From: Athripsodes cinereus
Lineage: Eukaryota > Arthropoda > Insecta > Trichoptera > Leptoceridae
Reading direction: 5' to 3'
DNA: 64,000 nt
NCBI GenBank assembly: GCA_947579605.1
Contig: OX388314.1
Coordinates: forward strand, 25,864,000 to 25,927,999
The position numbers and the translations under genes were made by a program. Below the pieces are notes generated by a model, which saw only the letters and a program-made list of their open reading frames with translations, was not told the origin of the DNA and made no database searches. Positions 19,942-31,650 of this stretch are shown piece by piece (position 1 is the first letter of the stretch; every line of letters begins with the position of its first letter).

Positions 19942-22612
19942 AGGGGTGCTTCAGGGCAAAGAATCCAAGTCTACAGGAGGCAAACAATATTTCTCATTCC
20001 TTGGTGTGCCATATGCTGAGCCACCGGTTGGAGAGCTGAGATTTAAGGTATTAATTTTTTTATTCATAAATGTTATTTGTAACTAGTTGCTTGCATTTTC
20101 ATTTTTATACATAAAATTTTTCTCAATACTTGTGTTATGAAATTAATACATTTTGGTAACATTTACGTGTCAATAACTTGAAATTTAACAGACTTTTTGT
20201 ATTTATACAACAATGGGGAACTTTCACAAAAAAAAAACCGGCTCAAAAAATAGTACTTACAAAAAATTTGAAAAATTATGGTGCTTTTTGTATCTTGAAA
20301 TGTGCATTTTTAAGGCTTTTACCACCATTTGAAAAAGCAATTTTTGCACTTTGCCGTAAAAAGGTCCACCCATGGCGGAACAGTTGTGTGATGTCATCAG
20401 ACACTACAGACAGTACCATGAGTCAAATGTGTGCCAATACAACTTAGCACCTAATGATGCCACAACGGGCTTATTCAATGACATGGCATTTAAAATTTTG
20501 ACAGAAAATATGGATTTTTAAAATGAAAATAATGAATGAAAAGTTTTATTTTATCGTTTCTTGTTAGGATATTCGTGATCAGCGTATATTTATTAATATA
20601 AATTGATAACATTTATTCATATTCCTCACACATGGATGCTCCTCATTGTTTGTAGATTGTTTTCTACAGTTCATCTTAAGTGGTCAAAAATATATCGAGG
20701 TTGTTATGATTCCTGATGTACTGAAAAACTATATTTACTTTCTATTTATCTAATATAATACATATTTATATTTTACAACACTTTTTATATTTTATTCAAT
20801 CAGGCACCAGTTCCCAAGAAACCATGGTCTGGTATTCTAGATGCTACCAAGGAAGGCAGCTGTGCCCCACAGCTAGATATGTTCACCAAAACATATATTG
20901 GAAATGAGGACTGTCTTTATCTCAATATTCATACACCAAACCTTCCAAAGGATTCAAAAGAAGATGCTCAATTACCTGTTATGGTTTTTATACACGGAGG
21001 AGCATTTCTTTTCATGAGTGGATCAGCCGATTGGTTTACACCTGATTTTATAATTGAAACCAATACAGTTCTTGTGACAATCAATTTTAGATTGGGCGCT
21101 TTAGGATTCCTTTGTTTAGACATCCCAGAAATTCCAGGAAATGCGGGACTCAAAGATCAACATATTGCTTTAAAATGGGTTAAAGAAAATATCAAACAAT
21201 TCAATGGAAATCCAGACAACATAACTGTCTGTGGAATCAGTTCAGGAGGAGCTTCAGTGGAATATCATTTGCTTTCTCCTTTATCAAAAGGTCTCTTTCA
21301 TAAAGCCATTATGCAATCAGGATCAACCCTTAATCCATGGGCAAAAATTCGAACCCCGAAATCAATGGCTGAAAAGTTGGCTAATATTTTGGGTATACAA
21401 GAAAAAGATCCACATGTATTATGTAAATTTTTTCAAGAAATTGATGCAGAAAATATTACAACAGCTGTATACAAAGTGGCAGGAGATGCAGAATATAAAA
21501 ATTGTGATATGTTTTCGTTTACTCCAGTGGTGGAGAAAAAAATCTCAGGAGTTGAGGCTTTCTTGGATGAGGAACCTTTGAAAATAATGCAAGATGGAAG
21601 ATTCATGATGGTGCCAACAATATCAGGGTTTTGTTCTCAAGAAGGATATCTTTTCAGAACAAGTTTTTCTGAGACATTAATAAAACAACTCAATGAAAAA
21701 TTATATATGAATTTCGTACCCAGTTATTACAAAATTGACAAGGAATTTATGAATCAAAGGTTGCAAGAAGTCTACAAATCTGATGAAGAAGATGAAAATA
21801 TAAATAATTTCTTGTCAGACATACATTTTATATCAGGAATATACGAGTCAGCAAAACTGCGATCTCATTTAAATTCTAACAAGAATTATTTTTACGAGTT
21901 TACATACGATGGGAAATTAAATTTCTTAAAAGTTGTCTTCCAAATGCCAGTCAAAGGAGCTCTACATGGAGATGAGTCAACATATTTATCTTCTTCTAAA
22001 TATGTCAGTGAAACATTGGCTACAGAAGATGATGAAATTGTAAGACAGAGGATGGTCAAGATGTGGACAGACTTTGCTAAATTTGGGTAAGAACTTGTAC
22101 TTTCTCTTTCAATATATTGTATCACAGCATATATTATAAATACACAAGACATTCATGATGTACAGTAAAACTCATTATTTAATTGAAGATATCAATTACA
22201 ATTTACATTTAATAAAATTATTTGTTGAGAATAAAAATTAATAAGCAGTTCAATAACAAATAATTCCTTTTTAATAAAACAACAATAAATAAGAATTGCT
22301 AACCTGTATTTGTAACACAAAATATACTAAAAAATCCCTAAATACTCTTCACAATAAGAATTAGATATATCTTTGTATCAAATACGAAGGCTGCAGAGTT
22401 TTGAATATAAAGTCAGTAATTGTATGAAATATTTTGTCCTTTTTTCCAGAGACCCTACTCCAGAGAAATCTTCTCTGATACCTTCTAGATGGCAAGCTTT
22501 ATCTGACGGAGAAGGTGATCTGATGCTCCTGGATATTAACAAGGATATGAAGATGATACCCTTCCCATATACTGAAAGAGTACAAATATGGGAAGAGGTT
22601 TATAAAATATAA
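19907..22612 (+). CDS. carboxylesterase (CCE family), gene 2, complete
   Basis: Complete COesterase-family serine esterase of 528 residues. Exons are 19907-20047 (phase 0 donor GTATT), 20804-22086 (acceptor CAATCAG, donor GTAAG) and 22450-22612 (acceptor TTTTTCCAG), with stop TAA at 22610. Start chosen because MSSTGCQVGVAEG leads directly into the family N-terminus (FSFLGVPYAEPPVGELRFK). No signal peptide or C-terminal HDEL/GPI signal, so probably cytosolic. Motifs: NEDCL (81-85), oxyanion HGGAF (111-115), GNAGLKDQ, GISSG with nucleophile Ser193, QSGS, Glu327 in GFCSQEG, His435 in GALHGDE. Two of the three oxyanion positions differ from the family norm: Ala114 for Gly and Ser194 for Ala. It lies ~5 kb downstream of its paralogue gene 1 in the same orientation, with the same last-intron phase. 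Likely role is general or detoxifying ester hydrolysis; the substrate is unknown. Confidence 0.96.
20372..20521 (+). other. 49-codon ORF inside gene 2 intron 1
   Basis: ATG at 20372 opens MAEQLCDVIRHYRQYHES.. and ends at TAA 20519-20521. Its composition (varied residues, few Lys/Asn/Ile runs) is unlike the AT-rich intron around it. It may be a relic of a retroposed coding sequence or transposon. I do not recognise the family. Confidence 0.3.
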
Positions 22613-22670
22613 ATTTACTACAATGCTTTTATGGATTTTATTAGAGTGCTTTATTTTATAAGTCATTTGA

Positions 22671-22676
22671 AATAAA
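22671..22676 (+). terminator. poly(A) signal, gene 2
   Basis: AATAAA 58 bases after the stop codon, in AT-rich 3' UTR sequence. A second AATAAA occurs near 22874. Confidence 0.6.
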
Positions 22677-22699
22677 ACAATTAATTTTAGTTTATCTTT

Positions 22700-23916
22700 A
22701 TAAGTCATTTGTTTTTCAATTTTATTTGAGTTTCAACTTTATAAGTTATGTTATATTAAGCCATTTATTTGAACTAAAAGAATTAATATTTTCTTAACTA
22801 ATATAATATCATAAATTTACTTAAAGATAGCTAATCAAAACAATTCAATGGAATAATATTTATTTTACATTTAAATAAAGTTTATTATATACTGTATATT
22901 TTTACTTTTATATTTATGATAGAATACAGCCTTTGTTATAATACTAATGGAAGTAGTCTGAAGAACGGTTTATTTTAAATTTTATTGGACTTATGTATTG
23001 AATATTGAAGTGTGCCTATTTTGTTATGACATATAAATCACTGTACCTAATAACTATTCAACACATGAATTTTGATTGATGCAAAGGTTTGAACTTTCAT
23101 GTCACTCATGTTTTTTTAACAAAATAAATATAAATATTCGGTTAGTCCACAACCTAGCTCACTATATAATGTTCTGACGGTATACATATGTACATAATAT
23201 TTGGATATAAATAAAACAAATACACATAGTAAATAATGCACTTTTGAGGTGACATACAATAATACCTAAAAAAATTGAGGAAACTATTTTGAAAAGAAAT
23301 GTACTCAGTACATTTATGTTATAAATATTTGTATCAGCAGTTTTAACCTGATTTTCATTAAACAATAATTTTTTTTTTTCATTTATCGATTATGACTCCT
23401 AAAATGTCACAGCATTATCCATAAGTTTCTCTAAATTAAATTAAATTAAATTAAAGTTAGTCTTCATAGTTAGACTAACAACAACTATCTGACTATCATC
23501 AAATTATCCAGATTGTTTGTGATCTCTTTTCTATCTTCTTTGACGGTACCATACAAAATTCTCATTCAAAACTTGATAAGTTTTCATCATGAAATAATAC
23601 TTACAAAGTAAAAAATTGCATTTCTGGAATATTAGAGACAAATTAATTCTGTACCTGAGAGCCATTTAGTCTTAAGTACTAAAATGCCATTTTCAAATTC
23701 AATTTTTTTATCGAAAAAATCTCAACATTTTACTAGTAATAAGCTGAATATAGTATATGTATACAGCTACGTAGACCCTATAGTATGGACCCTAAGCATT
23801 TCTGTACTTAAGACTCACAACCGCTTTTTTCGTAAATTTGGCATTTTTGTCAATAATGCACTTGAGTCCTAATAGCTCTCAGGTGCAGAATTTATATTCT
23901 TAATTACTACTATTTT
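22700..23916. other. gene 2 3' flank; no gene seen
   Basis: AT-rich. 22995-23110 contains ATATTGAAGTGTGCC..ATGACATATAAATCACTG and TTTGAACTTTCATGTCACTCATG, which resemble the gene 1 3' flank. An AAATT microsatellite lies at about 23430-23453. Confidence 0.4.
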
Positions 23917-23965
23917 ACACCATCACAACATTTCCCACAAATGGGGTAGCCAGTAGACCAAAACA
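23917..23965 (-). repeat. SINE-A tail remnant, reverse
   Basis: ACCATCACAACATTTCCCAC, AAATGGGGTAGCCAGTAGACC. Confidence 0.5.
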
Positions 23966-25782
23966 TACGGAGATATCTCCATACAAATTTGTATGAAATT
24001 GAAATTGCCATGTATGTGGAGCGCACCGACAAAGGCCATACGTTTCACTGCAGAACCTTATAATGTCCATATTTTGTATTTATTTTTTGGGTGTTTGTAG
24101 ATCTAATGGTTGTCAGGATTATTCCTTGTGTTTACTGCTCGTCCAGGTATGTGAATTCCCTTTGATGACCAGCTAACAAAATCAGCTTTCACAATGATCT
24201 CAGAGGGCAAATACATCTGTCAAACCATTATGAAAACCAGTTTCGTATTAACTTTTTGGTAAATCTTCTTAAAAACAGTCCAAAAATCCGTTGAAATCTT
24301 CAAGGCAAAACCTGAAAAAAAGAAAAAAAAAAGAATTGATTATAGACACCCATTGAAGAATACAGTAATTAAACTCGAGGTTCGAGTCTCAAACTATCGG
24401 AGACGCAAACCTGTCACATGTTTTTTACTAGTAGAGCATAGATGGCGGTAGTACGTGAAGCAAAGCTTCACACATTTTTCACTAGGTGGCAAAGGAAATT
24501 TAACCCACTAATGCATACATTTACTTATTTTCCATTTCATTTTTACTTTTCCTTGTACTATAATGAGACCAGATAATGCAATGTACTGAATCGTACTGTA
24601 TGTGTTTAGTATAAGTACGTTTTATTTATAGCTGTTGAACCGAAGTAGTTTTTAACGTGCGTGGTTAGATATATATAGTGTTGTAACGGTTTATTAGATA
24701 ACTGTTCGCCTCTACCAACCAGACTCTTATCATTTTATGAAATAGGTACCCCAAATATGTCAGAATGTTTAAACAAAGTTATAGCGTTGAAAACTCTGAT
24801 TACACAATTTATTTATTTATTTGACACCACAGTTAGAAATGACGCGGAATAGTAAATAAGTATAAACTGTTTTCAATTTTCATTTATAAAAAAAAAAATC
24901 ATTGTGGAAACAATCTGGTTGAAAATAATAACTTCCATTTCGATAACAGGACAGAGTGGGAATATTATAAGAATTGGAGATGAGTCGGAAATTCTTATTT
25001 TATTGATAAGACTATTCTTACTCTTTATGTTTTTATGGATCTCCAATGTTTCTCTAGGAAAATAATCTTTTATAATTGTTACAATAACGGCGAAGATCTT
25101 TAAAAGGGTCGTTGTAATATTTTTTATTGACAGTCATATTCGGAAATCACATTTCAAATATAAAAGTTACAAACAGCCACCAACGAATGTCCATGAGTCG
25201 ACTTTCTTCCTCTTTATCGTCATGACAAACCGCATGAAATCGAACAAATTGTGGAAGAGACGTTTGAAAAATAACGAAATACATAAATATAAGATTGTGA
25301 CAGAAACGTTGGTGATTTCGGACTTAATTGCCAATGTCCGCATTGGATCTTATTATTTGACTAAACATAATAAATATTACTGTATAATGTCCATTTAGTT
25401 ATATAGTATGGTAGGTTTAGTGTAGATATAGAATGTGTTCAGAATAAAATATTAGGTACACTAACTTGTCCAGGCACATCACAGTACCTATATGTATGTA
25501 ATGTTATTGTGTGCATGCTGTATAGAGGTCGTTTACTGGTCCACACATCCGTTTAATTATGAATGAAATCACATCATAATAACCATATCAAAATATAACA
25601 TATACTTATATAATATGGTAAGTAAATAGCCACGTATGTACCTACATACTTAAATAAATAAAAATATATATATGTATACATAGAATACACGCACACACAT
25701 AGTATTAATAGAATATTACAGAATTCATTGATGAAAATAAGTCCCCGGCGAAGAAAATTTCTTCCACTTTTTTCAGTGGAAG
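23966..25782. other. no gene seen
   Basis: Moderately AT-rich sequence without a supported gene. A weak inverted pair (TTCGGAAATCAC near 25140, GTGATTTCGGA near 25312) might bound a degenerate element. Confidence 0.35.
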
Positions 25783-25845
25783 ACACTCGAAAACTTACGG
25801 AAAAGAGTGGGAGACCAATTCTTTGCCGGGTGCTCCACGGTTTAA
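25783..25845 (-). repeat. SINE-A 5' end, reverse
   Basis: GACACTCGAAAACTTACGG, AAAGAGTGGGAGACCAATTC, TTTGCCGGGTGCTCCAC: an almost consensus 5' end in reverse, so probably a young insertion. Confidence 0.65.
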
Positions 25846-26034
25846 AATTCGTAATAAAATATGGAAAATTCGCATCGTCGAAATGGAAAGTTTGTCACGT
25901 GTTGGACTAAATATAATGTGGCTCTAAAATTGTTGAACAAAGAACATGAAATATTTCAAAATCCTGTACGAAAACGAAAATCGTGATGGACAAGACTAAA
26001 AAAATACATTAAGCTTGTGTCTTGCATGTATGTT

Positions 26035-26165
26035 GTATGATTTATTCAGCGTCATTTAATGGAGCATCCATCTCAAGGGCGCGGGAAATTATGCTGGAAG
26101 AGCTATGTCTTCAACTTGCTCCGCAACGTCCTCCCTTCCACCAGAGAAAATATTTATTAGGTCCA
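26035..26165 (-). mobile_element. LINE-D 3' end, reverse
   Basis: AATGGAGCATCCATCTCAAG, GGCGCGGGAAATTATGCTGG match the LINE-D ending at 4590-4700 and, inverted, 53560-53660. Confidence 0.55.
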
Positions 26166-26942
26166 TGTGTTGTATTAAATTTGTAACATTATTAGTGATG
26201 TTTATGTTGGATATTGTAACAAAAGTAACTAGGTACGTAGTGCATAATAATATTATTTATAAAATGCGCTTATCAAAGGGGCGTAGATTTATTTATTGGT
26301 TTAATTTAGTCCTCTGTACCATGAACTTGGTGACACTAAATAAATCCTAGTCTCACATTATTATGTCAATTCAAGTAGATACTAGATACACAAAACTAGA
26401 TAGAGAATTAGTTTCAATTTGCGCTGAAATTGTGCTCCGCGGAACAAATTAATATTACTAGATATAATAAAAAAAAGTGAAATAAATTTGATAATATGCA
26501 AATTGAAAATGAAAAATCGACACCTTTGTAGATATAATTATATGACACTCGATTCTTTCTTCCTTCCTGCATACTCTTTTTGGAAAGTGTCGTCATATAT
26601 GGCGAGCGGGTACGTCGTTTTAAATATTATAAACATACCTTCACAATTCTAGAACTTAGGAGGTAGTCAAAATTTTAATATGTAGGCATTTATTAGTCAT
26701 ATTAGTATCGATACGAATTTACAGTGACCATAGATAATTATTATTATGAATGAGTAGACACGTTCCTAAGCTTGTAATAGTGTCTAAAAGATGAATGAAT
26801 GAACGAGCTTTTTACTACGATGCCGTAACCATATTTGTATTGCAATGCAGTGTCTAATACTGGGATCCAAACTTGCATGTCAATTGAAGAACTTGAAAAG
26901 TAATAAAGAATATTTTTCACTGTGCTTTTTAGGTAGTAGAAT

Positions 26943-27121
26943 TCAATAGTGAAATGAATAAAACAAATGTTTTATTCTACTATGTGATTTATTAACGAGA
27001 GAGGCGTCTTTCATCTTCTTAGGACATTGTCAATCAAGTTAGGACATGTCAGATTGACAATGTCCTAGCAAGACGAAAGACGTCTCTTTCGTTTTTTGTT
27101 TTATTTATTTCGCTAATTATT
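26943..27121. mobile_element. ~180-bp foldback MITE
   Basis: Outer arms GAAATGAATAAAACAAA / inverse TTTGTTTTATTTATTTC, and inner arms GAGAGGCGTCTTTC..AGGACATTGTCAAT / inverse ATTGACAATGTCCT..GAAAGACGTCTC. Confidence 0.65.
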
Positions 27122-28225
27122 CAACAGACACCTCATCTGCACAACCAACAAATTGTGCAGACTCCTTGATTCTAAAAAGCAGTTTGAACAATAATAATAT
27201 GTTGATTGCATAGATAAAGTGTCTGTAATATCTTCACTCACGCAGGTTAAAAATCCATCAAAATTCGAAAATAACGTTTAATATTCAGTAAATAATGTTT
27301 AGTAAATTAATAATAGTTGCAAAATAAGTATCTTCTCTTCAAATAAGTTTTGTATTCGAATATAGAGCTTTTTGTTGAGAAAATGTTTATATCAGTATTC
27401 TTAATCTTGCGTTTCTATAAAGAATATTTTTAAATTATTTAAGTATTTTTTGAAATATCAATAAATGCGTAACTTATTTTACTATTCAAATTGTTTCGGA
27501 AATAGTATAAGACTTTCGAGTTTAAGTGAAAACTTAAGGGTTGTGTAAAATTTTCCTAAAAACCTTTTAAATTGATTTTCAGGAAAACCGTTAAAGGTAA
27601 CCCCCAATCTTTAAGATTTCTTAGCGATTTTTTTAAATTTTATTTAACAATTCAGATATAACAATACACATAGACTATTTGATAAAACCTAAATCTAAAC
27701 ATCCTCCTTATAGAGACAAGTCTCGTGTAAAGGAGGGTTAAAATTATTTGATAATAGCAATAATCGTTAGACAATTAATTTGGGGTTACTAAGTTTCAGT
27801 TTTGTGGAAAGCCATTTGGGTAGATACTTAAATTTGTTTGTTGACAGTCAAGTTCGGAAACGCATTGTATAACTGTTGTAGGATGGACGTGTTTTGTTGC
27901 GGAAAGGAAACAGGAAATAGAAAATACATAGACGTAGGTTGCAGGTGCCGTGAAGGCTGTACAAATATAGGTATATATTGGGATTATATCGTAGGTGGAC
28001 ACCATATTACTTCTACTTACTTATTTGACACAAAAAACTTGTAGTCACCTATGCAACGAACCTACACGTTAAAATTATCATATTTACATAGCTATTTCAT
28101 CACGGCATCTCCCATTAACGGAGTGCCAGTGCATTAATTGTAAGTTGTAAGTACTAGAACATAAATAGGTACTTCTCACAAGTGAAGTAACCAGCGGGCT
28201 AAGAGCATACATAATAATGTATGTA
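27122..28225. other. no gene seen
   Basis: GTAACCCCCAA (27597) and TTGGGGTTAC (27780) form a small inverted pair with an inner CCTCCTT..AAGGAGG hairpin, possibly an old MITE. Two decayed SINE-A tail scraps in reverse occur at ~28097-28140 and ~28175-28205. Short overlapping ORFs at 27796-28044 lack any recognisable domain. Confidence 0.35.
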
Positions 28226-28229
28226 CTTT

Positions 28230-28345
28230 ATCACGGCTTGGAGTGGCCAGAGGTCCTGGAAGCAGCGGTGGACAGGGATCTCTGGAGGAGGTACCTAGGC
28301 GCAGTGGGCCCCCGACCCAACTAGGACAAGGGGAAGAAGATGTAT
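28230..28345 (+). mobile_element. LINE-J ORF2 C-terminal remnant
   Basis: Reads EVLEAAVDRDLWRRYLG then PRPN, stop, then GGGGAAGAAGATGTATGTATG. The D.WRR..G pattern before the end is typical of LINE ORF2 termini. Confidence 0.4.
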
Positions 28346-28385
28346 GTATGTATCACGGCTATATTTGATATATTTGTTGAGTCTG

Positions 28386-28850
28386 CACTGAGAAAAATAC
28401 TAACGAAATTTCACAACGAATTATTGATACGTACTATCAGATTAGGACCAGAGATCGTACAAGCGATTCATTGGTATAAATCTATAATATTAACTCTTCG
28501 CAAACAAATCATTGGTAAATTTACCAACAACTTGTATGCGAAGAGTTAATATTATAGATTCGTACTAATGAATCGTTTGTACGATCTCTGGTCCTAATCT
28601 GATAGTACGTACCAATGATTCGTTGTGAAATTTCGTTAGTATTTTTCTCAGTGTAGGACCAGAGATAGTATAAACGATTTATTAGTACGAATCTATAAAT
28701 TAACTTTTCGCAAACAAATTGTTGGTAAATTTGCAATGATTTGTTTGCAAAAAGTTTATAATTCGTACTAAAGAACCGTTTGTACCTACTATCTCTACTC
28801 CTAATCTGATAGTACGAACCAATGATTCGTTGTGAGTATTTTTCTCAGTG
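28386..28850. mobile_element. palindromic element, one and a half tandem units
   Basis: Unit 1 (28386-28653) begins CACTGAGAAAAATAC and ends with the exact inverse, GTATTTTTCTCAGTG. Its ~130-bp arms fold completely. Unit 2 (28655-28850) repeats most of it, again ending TATTTTTCTCAGTG but missing the first ~70 bp. The ORFs across it are mirror shadows. Confidence 0.85.
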
Positions 28851-29560
28851 TGTGCAGAAGTGAATAACATACCTATTGATAAACTTATATAGAAGCAAAA
28901 TCTCTTAAGAAATATGCTGTTTTTTCAGTTTCAATGTTCTAAGATTGATTGTAGAAACGTCAATTTATTATTGTGTGCAGATTTTTTTACTTACCGAGCA
29001 ACCAACCGGCCCCGCTCAATAGTTTAGGGATAACGAACTTATAAAGCTTAATATTTTCTTCAAAATTCTTGTAAGAAAATAGTGAGATTATGACTTTTTT
29101 CAAATTGCTCCACCAAATTGAAAATGTGGTGATGGTGGGGAGTGAAAATTTGAAAAGCGTAGTATTTCCTGATATTCATAAATACCAGCAAGTGGCTCCG
29201 CACAGTTTTATTCGCTTATGGCCCCACAAAAGTTAGGACCGCCGCTGATGTTAGTAGCCCTTTTTGTTGTATTTCATAGTTCTTATTAGTTGTAAAGAAT
29301 TCCTACCTACTTCTTCATCTTACTTATTTCTACAATCTACCTCCGCAATCTTCCTACACGAACTGTCATTCTGATATATAGGTACTAAGTACCTATGGGT
29401 ATAGACCTAAATATCATCAATAATATTATTTACACAAAAATAGTTTGCCCAATAAAATAGTAAATTATTATAAGAATAGGTTAGTGAAATTGTGTTAATA
29501 CAGTTTTTGTTGTGGGATGCTAGTCAGTTAGTGTTTACCACATGTAACACAACACCATTA
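28851..29560. other. no gene seen
   Basis: No supported feature. Confidence 0.35.
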
Positions 29561-29564
29561 TATA

Positions 29565-29760
29565 GGAAGGTATGAGTTCGTCGGTAGCCTGGAGGTAGAA
29601 TCTCGGCCTCGGCCCAGTCTCGCCTGGGGGGACCGTAGCTCGAGCCCATCAGGTACTGGCAAACTTCCCATTCACGACACAAGCTTTTAGCTTACTGTGA
29701 AAGGCGCATAAGGATGTATTTGGGTTTATAACATAAACCCAGATAAGAATATCTTTTTTT
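29565..29760 (+). repeat. tRNA-derived SINE T1
   Basis: GGTAGCCTGGAGGTAGAATC.. then CCGTAGCTCGAGCCCAT (box B region), CACGACACAAGCTTTTAG and TATTTGGGTTTATA with an A/T tail. Other copies are at 35447-35640 and, reversed, 55680-56115, where box B reads GATTCGATTCC. Confidence 0.65.
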
Positions 29761-30029
29761 TTTAAAAAATAAAATGTTTTGGTATATCTTGGAAACATAT
29801 ATTTTAACAAAATGTCGATTAACTTTATTAATTTATTGATAGTATGTATGTATATAATTTATTTTTGTTATCAATTGTTTAGTGTTTTCCATTCATTGAG
29901 AAAAAAAAAATCAATTTTTAATAATTAAAATACTAATCAAATAATTATAGGTACATACATATATTTACATATATAAAAAGTTACGTACGAACAGATAAAA
30001 AATAAAATAAGTATATATTTTATATATAT

Positions 30030-30300
30030 ATATATATAGCACTAATACATTTGGCTGAGAGGAATGGTGCTCGGAGACGCGGACGTCCGAGGATTAAATG
30101 GCAAGATCATTTAAATCAAATCCTACAGGACGGTCACGTGTTGAGCACATTGAACAGGAGAGCATGCATGAGGAATTGTATGACAGTGACGGAAGCGAAA
30201 GATGTATGCAAGGATAGAAGGAAGTGGGGCTCGATCCTTTCTGCCTACCCCGCGAGGGAAGCGGCGTGATGGTATGTATGTATGTATGTATGTACTAATA
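30030..30300 (+). mobile_element. LINE-B ORF2 C-terminus and tail
   Basis: The frame 30051-30269 reads RRRGRPRIKWQDHLNQIL then a RACMRNCMTVTEAKDVCKD segment, ending in LSAYPAREA, stop. The tail GGCGTGATGGTATGTATG runs into an ATGT microsatellite. It is only the last ~70 codons of the element. Confidence 0.75.
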
Positions 30301-30690
30301 CATTAAAAAATATAATATGTATACGCTTGTACAAAATACAATAATTCATTAATGATAAAAAAAAGAAATAATGAATTATATTTTTGTCTCTTTTTGTTGC
30401 CCATTCATTAGTTTTGCTATAATCTTTATTATTGGTGGTGTAATCATTGAGTTATTACTTGATAAGTACGTATTGTATTAATTAGCTTGGGGTCATGTCA
30501 TGTCAGCGCTTTAAAAACAATAACAGGATGCATATGAATGTGTTGCATTTTCGTTGAACTAAAATAATCATTACGACTACTACAACATTACGGCATTACC
30601 CACAAGTGTTGCAGCTAGATAAAAAAAATCAGTTATTTATTTATTTTTGTAGAAATACTGTTATTTTCGAAACCTTTCATACATTTTCAT
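30301..30690. other. no gene seen
   Basis: AT-rich; a SINE-A tail scrap in reverse (ACGGCATTACCCACAAGTG) at ~30588-30615. Confidence 0.35.
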
Positions 30691-30714
30691 GCCAATTTTG
30701 TGACATGGTCTCAT

Positions 30715-30900
30715 TAAAATTGTAATATCTTTATCAATATGTAAGATATTTAAAATGTTTTTAGCCTAAAACCTACCCAGAAGATGAGACCTCGTATAGA
30801 TTGTATTATTTTATTTCTGTCTTTCTTTATTTCAGAGTTTATTTAGGACATATAAATATACATACATACGAACCGATTCAAATATTTGTGTGTGGATTCT
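30715..30900 (+). repeat. dispersed copy of the 44-45 kb repeat
   Basis: ATATCTTTATCAATATGTAA, CCCAGAAGATGAGACCTCG, TTCTGTCTTTCTTTATTTCA and GAACCGATTC match the end of both units at 44213-45720. Confidence 0.55.
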
Positions 30901-31650
30901 TTTTGCACATCATTATTATATAACAGAGTTAAAAAAAACAATTAAAATTTTTAAAATACTAGGATGATATTCAGTGGTGAGATTATCACTATGAAGTAAT
31001 TTCTTCCATCTAACCACAACAAATTGAGATACACCTACATATCAAAACAAAATTTAGAATAATAATTGGAAGGGGGATGGGGGGCTAGGTAACGGATACT
31101 AAGATAGAAGACAGCATTTTCTCCTAAACTGAAGATTTCAAAACATTGAGCGATTGTGAAATTCAATGAGAAGAAGGAAGATTATTCCAACATCGAGCAC
31201 CACAAAGTAGTGATGTAACGAATGTGTGATTTTCGATATTCGCGAATGCGAATGCGATTATTTGTTGCCGACATTCGCGAATGCGAATGCGAATAGCGAA
31301 TATTGACTTGCTTAAATTTCTACAATATTGCTCAAACATTAAAATTTCTACCCCCCGTCGCCGAATTTTCAAAATGGTATAGGAATTTGAAATATTTCAA
31401 AACTCCTCGGTTTTCTTAAAGAATATTTTCTTGCAGTACCTTTTTCCACAATGTACCGGGTAAGTATCCGGTACTTTTACCGAATTACTGATACTTCATT
31501 ACCAAAATAATATTCGCAAAACATTCGCATATTTTTTTTCGAATGCGAATACGAATATTCGTTACATCACTACCACAAAGTTATAATGATTGAGAAAAAC
31601 AGTTGGTATTGTGTATGTTGGAATTGGCAGAAGACAGTCGTTATTGGATA
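30895..31650 (-). mobile_element. LINE-K 3' end interrupted by a hAT MITE
   Basis: The - strand across the insertion site reads LCGARCWNNLPSSH, the FG.R.WN.LP motif of a LINE ORF2 end, followed by a 3' region down to ~30895. The 3' region resembles ~1150-1240 and ~34240-34300. The frame contains stops. Confidence 0.45.
31208..31572. mobile_element. hAT MITE with exact 8-bp TSD
   Basis: 365 bp with ends TAGTGATGTAACGAATG and inverse CGTTACATCACTA (one base shifted). The target duplication CCACAAAG is exact (31200-31207 and 31573-31580). Same family as 17789-18197. Confidence 0.9.

Noticed and set aside
21231..21581. 116-codon ORF inside esterase gene 2
   Set aside because: Out-of-frame shadow of the verified esterase exon.
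27838..28044. Cysteine-rich 68-codon ORF that could suggest a small secreted peptide
   Set aside because: No signal peptide, no conserved cysteine spacing that I recognise, and an equally long antisense ORF.
28340..28736. Pair of ~70-codon ORFs on opposite strands
   Set aside because: Mirror images created by the palindromic element at 28386-28850.
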